64,000 nt of DNA. It comes from Methanolobus vulcani. GTDB lineage: Archaea > Halobacteriota > Methanosarcinia > Methanosarcinales > Methanosarcinaceae. The stretch covers positions 1 to 64,000 of the forward strand of contig NZ_FNCA01000011.1 of assembly GCF_900100715.1 (NCBI RefSeq), read 5' to 3'. The position numbers and the translations under genes were made by a program. Shown piece by piece: positions 6,713 through 14,463 of this stretch (positions within the stretch are counted from its first letter, which is position 1; every line of letters begins with the position of its first letter). Under the pieces are notes generated by a model. The model ran no database searches and was not told the origin of the DNA. It worked only from the letters and a program-made list of their open reading frames with translations.

Positions 6713-9562
6713 ATGGAGTCTGAAAATAGTCTGCAAGAAGATGATGAATCGTTCTTACAAAACAAATCTGAGACTAATAATCAAAAAGATGAACTTGCCG
6801 GGGATAAGTTCATCGAAGGCGACGACGCAGTGAAATACTGGTTCATAGGGTCTTTATTATGGTTCCCTATATTTGCCACACTTGGATTTATACTGGCGAT
6901 AAAATTCTTCCAGCCTTATTTCTTAAGTGATGCGGCTTTCCTTACATTTGGCAGGATACGGCCTGCACATATCAATGGTGTGCTTTTTGGATTCGTTTCT
7001 TCGGGTCTGATAGGCAGTATGTTTTGGGCTATCCCAAGACTTGTGAATACGCAAATATATAGTGCCAGACTTGCCAAGTTATCTGCTGTACTCTGGAACT
7101 TCGCTCTTCTGACAGGAATATCCATGATCCTTTTCCTTGGTGATACACAGGGAAGGGAATATGCAGAACTTCCATGGTCAATCGACGTTCTTATAATGCT
7201 TGTATTATTGCTGATCCTTTACAACATTCTGCGCACTTTCGGACGCAGGACAGAGAAAAAACTTTATGTTTCCACCTGGTATTACACAGGTACGTTCATC
7301 TGGTTCCCTATTGTTTATTTTGTTGGTAATGTCATGTGGAACCCACCATCCGGTGCCCTTCAGGGTATTACCGATTCCATATTCAACTGGTACTATGGAC
7401 ACAACGTTCTGGGACTCTGGTTCACCACCCTTGGAATAGGTACTTGGTACTATGCAGTACCACGTATAATAAACAGGCCATTGTACAGTCACCTCCTTTC
7501 GGTTATAAGTTTCTTCACCATTGCATTCTTCTATACCGGCGTGGGAGGTCATCACCTGCTCCAGACACCAATACCTGAATGGGTAAAGACAATGGCTGTG
7601 GTGATGAGCATTCTAATGCTTGTACCTGTAGTTACTTTCGCTGTCAATCTGGGTATGACCCTTAGAGGCACATGGGATACCTTCACAAAGGATATTCCTT
7701 TCAGATTCATAGTCACAGGTTTCTTTTTCTATGTTCTCACTTCCATCCAGGGAAGTTATCAGGGTCTGAGAAGCACCAACTCATTCCTGCATTTCTCACA
7801 GTGGCCTGTAGGACATGCTCATCTTGCAATACTTGGAGGCTTTGGATTCCTTGCAGTAGGAATGATGTACTGGTTGATCCCTAAAATAACAAGGACAAAG
7901 ATATACAGTGAAAGACTAATGAGCATAAGCTGGTGGCTTGCACTTATAGGTTTTACCGGTTTTTTCCTCGCCATGACCATAGCAGGACTGGTGGCCAATT
8001 CAGCATGGTTCCAGAACATCACTGTAGCACCTGTTCTAAAGTTACTACAATTCTGGTATGTTACCAGAGCTATGGGCGGTGGACTGGTAGTGGTGGCAGG
8101 TTATGTCTTTGCATATAACACACTGCTGACATTCACGCACTCAAAGGAACCTCATGTAGAGGAGAATATCTTCAGCATATCTTCCAAACAAAGTTCCCGA
8201 CCACATTCATCATTGCAAAGAAAGTCCCAGCATGCTATAAGTATGCCTGTTATAGTATTCGGTGGTCTGGCTCTCTTCCTTCTGATGACCTGGATGGTGG
8301 TTGCCATGCCGGCACTTAATCTTGATTCTGTAAATGCCACGGATATGGCACATCCATATACCGAAATGGAAGCAAAGGGAAGAGTGCTCTATACGGAAAT
8401 GGGTTGTTTCTATTGTCATTCACAATTTGTAAGACCACAGGACTGGGCTATCGGAAGAATATCCGAACAGGGTGATTACTACTATGACTCACCTCATTTG
8501 CTGGGTACGGAGCGTACAGGTCCGGATCTGTCCCAGATTGGAGGAATGAGGCCTACAGGATGGCATTACCTGCATGACAGGGATGCAAGGACCACAAGTC
8601 CGAGTTCTATTATGCCTCCGTTCGGTTTCCTAACGGATACTGAACTTGATCAATTGGTAGCATATATCCAGAATCTTGGAACATACAATCTTGATGAGAT
8701 GAGTTTCCATCCTGAAGTTCCATATGAGTATCAGAACAAAGATCAGCCTTATGCAAACTATATGTCTGCTGCCATGATGAATTATAATTCAAGTGACCAG
8801 ACATATACAGGAGATCAGGCAACAGGTGAAGAATTTGCCACTATATTCGAAGAGGGCAAGCAAACTTACACTGAACGTTGTCTGGCATGTCATGGGTGTT
8901 CCGGAAATGCGCAGGGTCCATATGCAAGACATGTTGTAACTCAGCCTGCAAATCTGCATGAAAGGATAATGAGCTATATGCCGGAGCCTGGGGATCCTTA
9001 TCACTTCTGGCGTGTAAGTGAAGGTGTCCCAGGTACAGCAATGCCAAGCTGGAAACTGAGCCTAAACGAGACTGAAATCTGGAAGACGAATTTCTATGAA
9101 ATGAGCTTTGCAACAGGTTCCATCAGAACTGTTAGTGGTGATGTATCTGATGCAGAAGCAATTAACTTCTCTAACCAGACCCATATCACACCGCCTATTG
9201 CTGGAACGCAGGAACAGTTCGAGAAGGGACAGAAGCTCTTTAACCTGTACTGTTCCCAGTGTCACGGTGTTGACGGACAGGGAGATGGTGTTGCCTCTAT
9301 TCTGAGTTCAGGCGGATATATCAACCCGGAACCTGCAAATTTCACAGAATCCGGTGGTGATTTCCAGTACTACGGACAATATGTATGGAAGGTAAAGGAA
9401 GGTGTGGAGACCACAAACATGCCTCCATGGAAATATGCTCTCAGTGACGATGAGATATACATGGCTATATTCTATATCCAGAATTTCGCCACAACAGACG
9501 ATTACAATGCAAAATGGGGTCCATTGTATGAAAGTGAATATGCAAGAAACATGAGGAGCTGA
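6713..9562 (+). CDS. ccoN: Fused cbb3-type cytochrome c oxidase, CcoN-CcoO-CcoP-like
   Basis: A 949-residue membrane protein that reduces oxygen to water. Residues about 45-530 are a CcoN-type subunit I with about twelve helices. Visible ligands are H86 and H370 for the low-spin haem, H230, H280 and H281 for CuB, H368 for the high-spin haem, and Y274 six residues before H280, the cross-link tyrosine of C-family oxygen reductases. Next come a helix and a CcoO-like monohaem domain (CFYCH at about 565, then RTGPDLSQIGG, axial Met in SIMPPF). Two CcoP-like domains follow (CLACH at about 723 with TAMPSW; YCSQCH at about 847 with TNMPPW). N-O fusions exist, but a one-chain N-O-P is unusual. The ATG at 6713 is chosen for its AGGGGAGGT site; an in-frame TTG at 6605 lacks support. 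Two small subunit genes follow immediately. This is not expected in an anaerobic methanogen. Confidence 0.93.
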   Translation: MESENSLQEDDESFLQNKSETNNQKDELAGDKFIEGDDAVKYWFIGSLLWFPIFATLGFILAIKFFQPYFLSDAAFLTFGRIRPAHINGVLFGFVSSGLIGSMFWAIPRLVNTQIYSARLAKLSAVLWNFALLTGISMILFLGDTQGREYAELPWSIDVLIMLVLLLILYNILRTFGRRTEKKLYVSTWYYTGTFIWFPIVYFVGNVMWNPPSGALQGITDSIFNWYYGHNVLGLWFTTLGIGTWYYAVPRIINRPLYSHLLSVISFFTIAFFYTGVGGHHLLQTPIPEWVKTMAVVMSILMLVPVVTFAVNLGMTLRGTWDTFTKDIPFRFIVTGFFFYVLTSIQGSYQGLRSTNSFLHFSQWPVGHAHLAILGGFGFLAVGMMYWLIPKITRTKIYSERLMSISWWLALIGFTGFFLAMTIAGLVANSAWFQNITVAPVLKLLQFWYVTRAMGGGLVVVAGYVFAYNTLLTFTHSKEPHVEENIFSISSKQSSRPHSSLQRKSQHAISMPVIVFGGLALFLLMTWMVVAMPALNLDSVNATDMAHPYTEMEAKGRVLYTEMGCFYCHSQFVRPQDWAIGRISEQGDYYYDSPHLLGTERTGPDLSQIGGMRPTGWHYLHDRDARTTSPSSIMPPFGFLTDTELDQLVAYIQNLGTYNLDEMSFHPEVPYEYQNKDQPYANYMSAAMMNYNSSDQTYTGDQATGEEFATIFEEGKQTYTERCLACHGCSGNAQGPYARHVVTQPANLHERIMSYMPEPGDPYHFWRVSEGVPGTAMPSWKLSLNETEIWKTNFYEMSFATGSIRTVSGDVSDAEAINFSNQTHITPPIAGTQEQFEKGQKLFNLYCSQCHGVDGQGDGVASILSSGGYINPEPANFTESGGDFQYYGQYVWKVKEGVETTNMPPWKYALSDDEIYMAIFYIQNFATTDDYNAKWGPLYESEYARNMRS

Positions 9563-9568
9563 TTTCGT

Positions 9569-9763
9569 ATGGATGAATATAATCTGGCAATGTTTGTGGT
9601 AGCATTCTCATTATTCCTCATTTTCCTTGGTTTTTTAATATGGGGGATTAAGACCGGCCAGTTCAAGGACATAGAAGAGGCAAAGTATAGGATGCTTGAG
9701 ATAGACAGGCCGGGTAGAACAGGTACTGATGAACTGGATGAAGTTAGGGGGGAGATAATATGA
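9569..9763 (+). CDS. CcoS-like small cbb3 oxidase protein
   Basis: A 64-residue protein with one N-terminal membrane helix (residues 7-27, MFVVAFSLFLIFLGFLIWG) followed by KTGQFKDIEEAKYRML. That helix-then-GQF-DD/EE pattern matches CcoS, the small cbb3 assembly factor whose tail reads W-x-x-x-x-GQFDDLE. CcoS is needed for cofactor insertion into CcoN. The gene starts six bases after the fused oxidase and overlaps the next gene by ATGA, so the three are translationally coupled. A CcoQ-like structural subunit is the alternative. Confidence 0.7.
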   Translation: MDEYNLAMFVVAFSLFLIFLGFLIWGIKTGQFKDIEEAKYRMLEIDRPGRTGTDELDEVRGEII

Positions 9764-10041
9764 GTTTTACTATGGAGTATGCATCCTATGTTAACTCTTT
9801 GGCATGGCTAACTGTTCTCATAGTGCTGTCAAGCCTGATATTTGTCTGGCTAAGCGCAAAGAACAAGGACCACTACAGTCTGGAAGATGCAAATTCCCAT
9901 GCAGAGGAGTTTGGAGGAGTGATAGCTGAATCCCATGGACCTATCACAATTTTCCTATATGTGGTCTACATTATACTATTCGTATGGACAGTGGCCTACT
10001 TTATGGCACACTGGGCTGAGTTTGGAAGTATTTCAATGTGA
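9760..10041 (+). CDS. Two-helix membrane protein of the oxidase operon
   Basis: A 93-residue protein with helices at about 13-32 and 66-86. The second is preceded by AESHGPITIFLY. The layout (short tail, helix, hydrophilic loop of about 30 residues, helix) recalls the membrane anchor of CcoP, whose cytochrome part is here fused to CcoN instead. It could therefore be the detached anchor or a CcoQ-like subunit. The ATGA overlap with the CcoS-like gene and the gap of 13 bases to the P-type ATPase place it firmly in the oxidase operon. Exact role is inference. Confidence 0.65.
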   Translation: MSFTMEYASYVNSLAWLTVLIVLSSLIFVWLSAKNKDHYSLEDANSHAEEFGGVIAESHGPITIFLYVVYIILFVWTVAYFMAHWAEFGSISM

Positions 10042-10054
10042 ATGGTGACAATGT

Positions 10055-12502
10055 ATGAAGGAAACGGAAACCTCAGGTATAACCAATGCAAAAGATTTGA
10101 GTGTGGATGAATTATTCACCAAATTAGGATCGACTTCAAAAGGCATAAAAGATAGTGATGTACAGGGAAGGCTTGAACAATACGGCTATAACGAACTGCT
10201 TGAAAAGAAGACAAGTCCTTTCATAAAGTTCATCGGTTATTTCTGGGGTCCGATTCCCTGGATGATCGAGATAGCAGCTTTGCTTTCGGCATTTATACAA
10301 CGCTGGGAAGATTTTGCTATCATCTCAATCCTTTTGATTTTAAATGGTGTGGTAGGTTTCTGGCAAGAAAACAAAGCAGATAATGCCATTGAGTTACTTA
10401 AAAATAAAATGGCTCTTCGGGCAAGGGTTCTAAGAGATGGTAAATGGATAACTCTTCCTGCACGTGAACTTGTGCCGGGAGATGTTATACGTCTTCGTTC
10501 AGGTGATATTGTGCCGGCAGATGTCAAACTCTTTGATGGTGATTATCTGCAGATAGATGAGTCCGCATTGACCGGAGAATCTCTGCCAGCAGATAAAGGT
10601 ATCAACGATATTGGTTTTTCAGGTTCCATTATCCAGAAAGGAGAAATGAACGGACTCGTATTTGCTACTGGAATGGATACTTATTTTGGCAAGACTACAA
10701 AATTGCTGACAAACGTCAAGACACAGAGTCATTTCCAGAAAGCTATCATTAAGATCGGTGATTATCTAATAGTCCTTGCTGCCATTCTGGTTGCAGTTGT
10801 TTTTATTGTTGCTGTTTTCAGGCAGGAGAGTCTTGTAGAGACACTTCAGTTCGCTCTGGTACTTGTTGTTGCTGCAATACCTGCAGCTTTGCCCGCAGTA
10901 CTTTCGGTATCCATGGCTGTTGGTGCTACAAACCTTGCAGGAAAGGGTGCTATTGTAAGTAAACTGGTGTCAATCGAAGAAATGGCAGGAATGGATGTTC
11001 TCTGTTCCGATAAGACCGGTACGATCACAAAGAATGAACTGACGTTGTCTGACATGATCCCATTCGGTTATTATACAACAGAGGATCTTCTGATTTACAG
11101 TGCTCTTGCTTCCAGAGAGGAAGATAATGACCCAATCGATAATGCGGTTCTGAGAAAGATAGCAACTCTGGATGGTGTACAGGAAAAAACGGCTGGTTAT
11201 AATGTACTGAATTTTAAACCGTTTGACCCTGTTATCAAACATACGGAGGCCAGTATTGAGAGTTCTGATGGCAGAAAGTTCAAGGTAGCCAAAGGGGCAC
11301 CACAGGTTCTTCTTGATATGGCTATTAACAAGGATAGTATCAAGGATGATGTGGAGGAGAAAGTAAATGTCCTTGCATCGAAAGGTTATCGTCCTCTTGG
11401 AGTTGGTGTATGCGAAGGGAATGAATGTCACTTTGCAGGACTGATCGGACTGTATGATCCTCCTCATGAAGATTCTGCAGAAACGATAGATACGGCTGTT
11501 AGCATGGGCGTTGATGTTAAGATGATCACTGGTGACCATGCTGCCATTGCAAAGGAGATTGCAAGCCAGATAGGTCTGGGTACTAATATCACCACTGCTT
11601 CTGAACTGGAAGATAAGACTGACATTCAGGCACAGGAGGTAGTTGACAAGGCTGATGGGTTCGCACAGGTGTTCCCGGAACATAAGTACAGAATAGTGGA
11701 GCTACTTCAGGATGACGGACATATAGTAGGTATGACCGGTGATGGAGTAAATGATGCTCCAGCGCTTAAGAAGGCAGATGCCGGAATTGCAGTTGCCGGA
11801 GCTACGGATGCAGCAAGGTCTGCTGCTGATATTGTGTTCACTGCCCCGGGTCTTTCAACGATAATCGATTCGATAAAAGAGAGCCGAAAAATATTCCAGC
11901 GTATGAAGAGCTATTCGATATACAGGATAGCTGAAACTGTACGTGTGTTATTCTTTATTGCAACTTCGATTATTGCTTTTAACTTCTATCCCGTGACCGC
12001 TATTATGATAGTATTGCTGGCACTGTTCAATGATGCTCCTATAATGGCTATTGCATATGATAATGTGAATTATTCACCTTTCCCTGAGAAATGGAATATA
12101 AGGGAAGTCATCAGTATGGCAACTTTCCTGGGAATTATAGGTGTGATATCTTCATTCACGATATTTTATATCGGACTAAATGTTCTTAATCTGAATCAGG
12201 ATGTACTACAGTCATTCATATTCCTGAAACTTGCAGTTGCAGGACATCTCACAATATTCGTTGCACGTACAAGAGGTCCTTTCTGGTCTATCAAGCCAAG
12301 TGGCATACTCTTCTGGTCCACGATTGGTACCAAATTCCTTGCAACCCTCGTTGTTGTCTATGGTTTCTACATATCACCGATAGGCTGGAAGCTTGCAGGC
12401 ATTGTATGGCTGTATGCACTTGTGGCTTTTGTGATAACTGATCTGATAAAAGTGAGATTGTACCATCTGCTGGATCATAAAGGTATAATTTTCCAGAGAT
12501 GA
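10055..12502 (+). CDS. P3A-type plasma-membrane H+-ATPase
   Basis: An 815-residue P-type ATPase. The phosphorylation motif SDKTGT has its Asp at residue 319, the actuator motif is TGES, the hinge is MTGDGVNDAPALKKADAG, and helix 4 carries IPAALPAV. The tail-side motif AIAYDNVNYSP is characteristic of fungal, plant and archaeal P3A proton pumps. There is no CPC metal motif and no heavy-metal domain, so it is not the copper pump CcoI that usually accompanies cbb3 oxidases. It would export protons at the cost of ATP. The gene follows the oxidase subunits by 13 bases with no terminator, so probably shares their transcript. Link to oxidase function (pH or membrane-potential control) is inference. 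Confidence 0.9.
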   Translation: MKETETSGITNAKDLSVDELFTKLGSTSKGIKDSDVQGRLEQYGYNELLEKKTSPFIKFIGYFWGPIPWMIEIAALLSAFIQRWEDFAIISILLILNGVVGFWQENKADNAIELLKNKMALRARVLRDGKWITLPARELVPGDVIRLRSGDIVPADVKLFDGDYLQIDESALTGESLPADKGINDIGFSGSIIQKGEMNGLVFATGMDTYFGKTTKLLTNVKTQSHFQKAIIKIGDYLIVLAAILVAVVFIVAVFRQESLVETLQFALVLVVAAIPAALPAVLSVSMAVGATNLAGKGAIVSKLVSIEEMAGMDVLCSDKTGTITKNELTLSDMIPFGYYTTEDLLIYSALASREEDNDPIDNAVLRKIATLDGVQEKTAGYNVLNFKPFDPVIKHTEASIESSDGRKFKVAKGAPQVLLDMAINKDSIKDDVEEKVNVLASKGYRPLGVGVCEGNECHFAGLIGLYDPPHEDSAETIDTAVSMGVDVKMITGDHAAIAKEIASQIGLGTNITTASELEDKTDIQAQEVVDKADGFAQVFPEHKYRIVELLQDDGHIVGMTGDGVNDAPALKKADAGIAVAGATDAARSAADIVFTAPGLSTIIDSIKESRKIFQRMKSYSIYRIAETVRVLFFIATSIIAFNFYPVTAIMIVLLALFNDAPIMAIAYDNVNYSPFPEKWNIREVISMATFLGIIGVISSFTIFYIGLNVLNLNQDVLQSFIFLKLAVAGHLTIFVARTRGPFWSIKPSGILFWSTIGTKFLATLVVVYGFYISPIGWKLAGIVWLYALVAFVITDLIKVRLYHLLDHKGIIFQR

Positions 12503-12533
12503 TATATTGATCAGATATCGTAATGATGATTAA

Positions 12534-12583
12534 AAAGAGGGTAATGGAAACTTACCCTTCTTAGTTTCTTTTAACTTCTATCT
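12534..12583 (+). terminator. Probable terminator of the oxidase-ATPase operon
   Basis: GGGTAA and TTACCC form a short stem at 12539-12557, flanked by AAAAAGA before and TTCTTAGTTTCTTTT after, thirty-odd bases past the ATPase stop. Confidence 0.5.
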
Positions 12584-12642
12584 TCATAGAGTCAGAACTA
12601 CACAATCTCAACTGTATTCATAAATATAATATGTAGTGTAAA

Positions 12643-12816
12643 TCACTGCGCTTCGATTATTGCCCAGTTTCTAGGGATGACTGCCTTGGCTTCAAATGCC
12701 CCGTCAGCCTGGAACTCTCCAAGTAGTGTGGCATCCGCTGTTATTTTTATATCGTTTGCAGTAATGGTTGTAATGTGTTTTCCTTCTTCCGTGTAAATCT
12801 CAAATTTAGTTCCCAT
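12643..12816 (-). CDS. 57-residue uncharacterised protein
   Basis: A small soluble protein beginning MGTKFEIYTEEGKH and ending NWAIIEAQ. The pattern of alternating beta strands (FEIYTEEG, TITANDIKI, GEFQADGAFEAKAVI) suggests one compact beta fold. The ATG is preceded by GGAAGTGATC, close to the canonical archaeal ribosome site, which is the best evidence that it is translated. No family recognised. It stands alone between the ATPase and a small unknown gene and points the opposite way to both. Confidence 0.6.
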   Translation of the reverse strand: MGTKFEIYTEEGKHITTITANDIKITADATLLGEFQADGAFEAKAVIPRNWAIIEAQ

Positions 12817-12922
12817 TCCCGATCACTTCCATTCTTTGTTATTTAGTTATATATTGTCGTAGAGATTTTAAATTTGTGTTTCGACTTTGCTTTTTATACT
12901 CTAACTTACAACGCTGTATGTG

Positions 12923-13225
12923 ATGAATATGTTTAATCGACAGGAATGGAGTCAGGTTCTGATTCCCAAAACGACAAAGGAAGGTATATGCAAGACTGCA
13001 AAAGCTCATAATCTCAAGATATGGGAAGTTGTTGACAATTCCTTCCAGGTATTTAATCACAGGTTGAACAATGAAACAGAATACTTTAACCTCGAATCAA
13101 GGCTTGAAAGAATAGAGAAAGACCTAGAAATCATTCAAGAACAACTATCAGAAGTTCCAAAAAAAAAAGATAGTCCCGGCCGAATTCGAATCGGCGTCTT
13201 CGGCTCCAAAGGCCGAAAGGATTGA
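12923..13225 (+). CDS. Small unknown ORF running antisense into tRNA-Gln
   Basis: A 100-residue frame: residues 1-50 resemble a small DNA-binding or regulatory head (NRQEWSQVLIPKTTKEG), and residues 55-80 form a coiled coil (ESRLERIEKDLEIIQEQL). From about base 13160 the frame crosses the poly-A that is the tRNA-Gln terminator on the other strand and then reads through the tRNA complement, so its last 18 residues are not independent coding sequence. Ribosome site is weak and ATG 12923 or 12929 could be used. The natural 3' end may have been replaced, for example by integration or deletion at the tRNA. Could be a degenerate gene. Confidence 0.4.
   Translation: MNMFNRQEWSQVLIPKTTKEGICKTAKAHNLKIWEVVDNSFQVFNHRLNNETEYFNLESRLERIEKDLEIIQEQLSEVPKKKDSPGRIRIGVFGSKGRKD
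13160..13170 (-). terminator. Poly-T terminator of tRNA-Gln
   Basis: Directly after the tRNA 3' end the minus strand reads TCTTTTTTTTT, a typical archaeal U-tract terminator. Confidence 0.6.
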
Positions 13226-13243
13226 CCGCTACCCTACGGGACT
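13171..13243 (-). tRNA. tRNA-Gln (anticodon UUG)
   Basis: On the minus strand AGTCCCG pairs with CGGGACT as a seven-base-pair acceptor stem, discriminator A. The anticodon arm is TCGGC-CTTTGGA-GCCGA, giving anticodon TTG. The T arm contains GATTCGAATTC. CCA is not encoded. A run of nine to ten T follows on the minus strand. Confidence 0.93.
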
Positions 13244-13309
13244 ACATTGATTAGCACAATAATTGCATAATAATACTTATTTGTTATGCAGGCAAGGCAT
13301 TTAAGTACA

Positions 13310-14401
13310 TCACTTAGCGATGATAAGCGTCAGTAAGTCCTTGTCTGCAAGCACGTGGTCAAGACCGGCTCGCTGTCCAGGGTGCTTTGCAGATTCTCCC
13401 CATACCTGGGCGTACCTGAACTTTCTTCTGAAATCACGATGCAGGTGGTCACAGATATCACCCACGGTGACACCGTTCCTCACAATAAGAGGCTCTTCCA
13501 TATCAGCAGGTCCTCCCTGTGGTTTCAGATAGATACGAATAAAGTCGAGGGCATCGTATATCAGATCCTTCACAGAATCAAGGTTAACTTCTTTATCTGC
13601 AGAAATATATGTAGCTTCTGGGTATTCTGCTTTACATTTCTTCAACACATACTCATCAGCCATGTCTACCTTATTCACTACGGTAACTGCAGGGATATAG
13701 ACCCTGTTACCCATTACGGCATCAATAAGCTGGTCCACATTGATATGATCCCTGATAAGCACATGTGCATTATGGATCTTATAATCGTTGAGTACCGCCT
13801 TAATAAGGTCATCAGATATCTCAAGGTCAAGGGTGCTGTTAATGTTAATTCCACCCCTATCCTGTCTCTTGATAACTACATCAGGGGATTTCTGGTTAAG
13901 ACGGATGCCTGCATCATATAATTCCTGTGTAAGGACTTCATGGTGATAATTCTGGAAAACATCAAGAATAAAGACCACAAGGTCACAGTTCCTGACCACA
14001 GAGATGACTTCTCTTCCACGACCTCTGCCGCTGGCTGCACCTTTTACAAGTCCCGGTACATCAAGGATCTGGATAGTTGCATTATTGTACTCAAGAACAC
14101 CGGGAATTACATCAAGGGTGGTAAACTCATAGGCACCTACCTCTGAATTAGCTCCCGTGAGCTTGTTAAGCAACGTGGATTTACCTACGGATGGGAAACC
14201 TACAAGTGTAACTGTGGCATCTCCTGACTTTCTTACGGAGTAACCTTCACCGCCTCCTTTACTTGCAGCCTTTTTCACAACCTCATCACGCAGACGTGCA
14301 AGTTTTGCTTTCAGCCTGCCTATGTGATGTGATGTCGCCTTGTTGTAAGGAGTCTTCTTGATCTCCTCTTCAACTTCCTGTATATCCTCGTGTAATCCCA
14401 T
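13310..14401 (-). CDS. DRG-type (Obg-related) GTPase with TGS domain
   Basis: A 363-residue GTPase: N-terminal helical region (EEEIKKTPYNKATSHHIG), G1 GFPSVGKST near residue 70, G3 DVPG, G4 NKVD and a C-terminal TGS domain (residues about 285-363). This is the archaeal member of the Drg/Rbg family, which binds ribosomes and assists translation. An in-frame TTG at 14407 also exists, but the ATG at 14401 is preceded by TAGGTTGCAA at good distance, so it is preferred. The gene stands alone upstream of tRNA-Gln on the same strand. Size and motifs are normal for the family. Confidence 0.94.
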   Translation of the reverse strand: MGLHEDIQEVEEEIKKTPYNKATSHHIGRLKAKLARLRDEVVKKAASKGGGEGYSVRKSGDATVTLVGFPSVGKSTLLNKLTGANSEVGAYEFTTLDVIPGVLEYNNATIQILDVPGLVKGAASGRGRGREVISVVRNCDLVVFILDVFQNYHHEVLTQELYDAGIRLNQKSPDVVIKRQDRGGININSTLDLEISDDLIKAVLNDYKIHNAHVLIRDHINVDQLIDAVMGNRVYIPAVTVVNKVDMADEYVLKKCKAEYPEATYISADKEVNLDSVKDLIYDALDFIRIYLKPQGGPADMEEPLIVRNGVTVGDICDHLHRDFRRKFRYAQVWGESAKHPGQRAGLDHVLADKDLLTLIIAK

Positions 14402-14463
14402 TTGCAACCTACCATAACGTCAAAATAAAAAAGATTTTCCCGATTTTTGAATATGACTTAACG

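Noticed and set aside
6713-9562. Reading the gene as nitric oxide reductase because of norQD
   Set aside because: CcoN tyrosine and a canonical CcoO part are present and NorC/NorB features are not seen.
10055-12502. P-type ATPase as CcoI copper exporter
   Set aside because: No CPC motif or metal-binding domain, and the AIAYDN motif marks a P3A proton pump.
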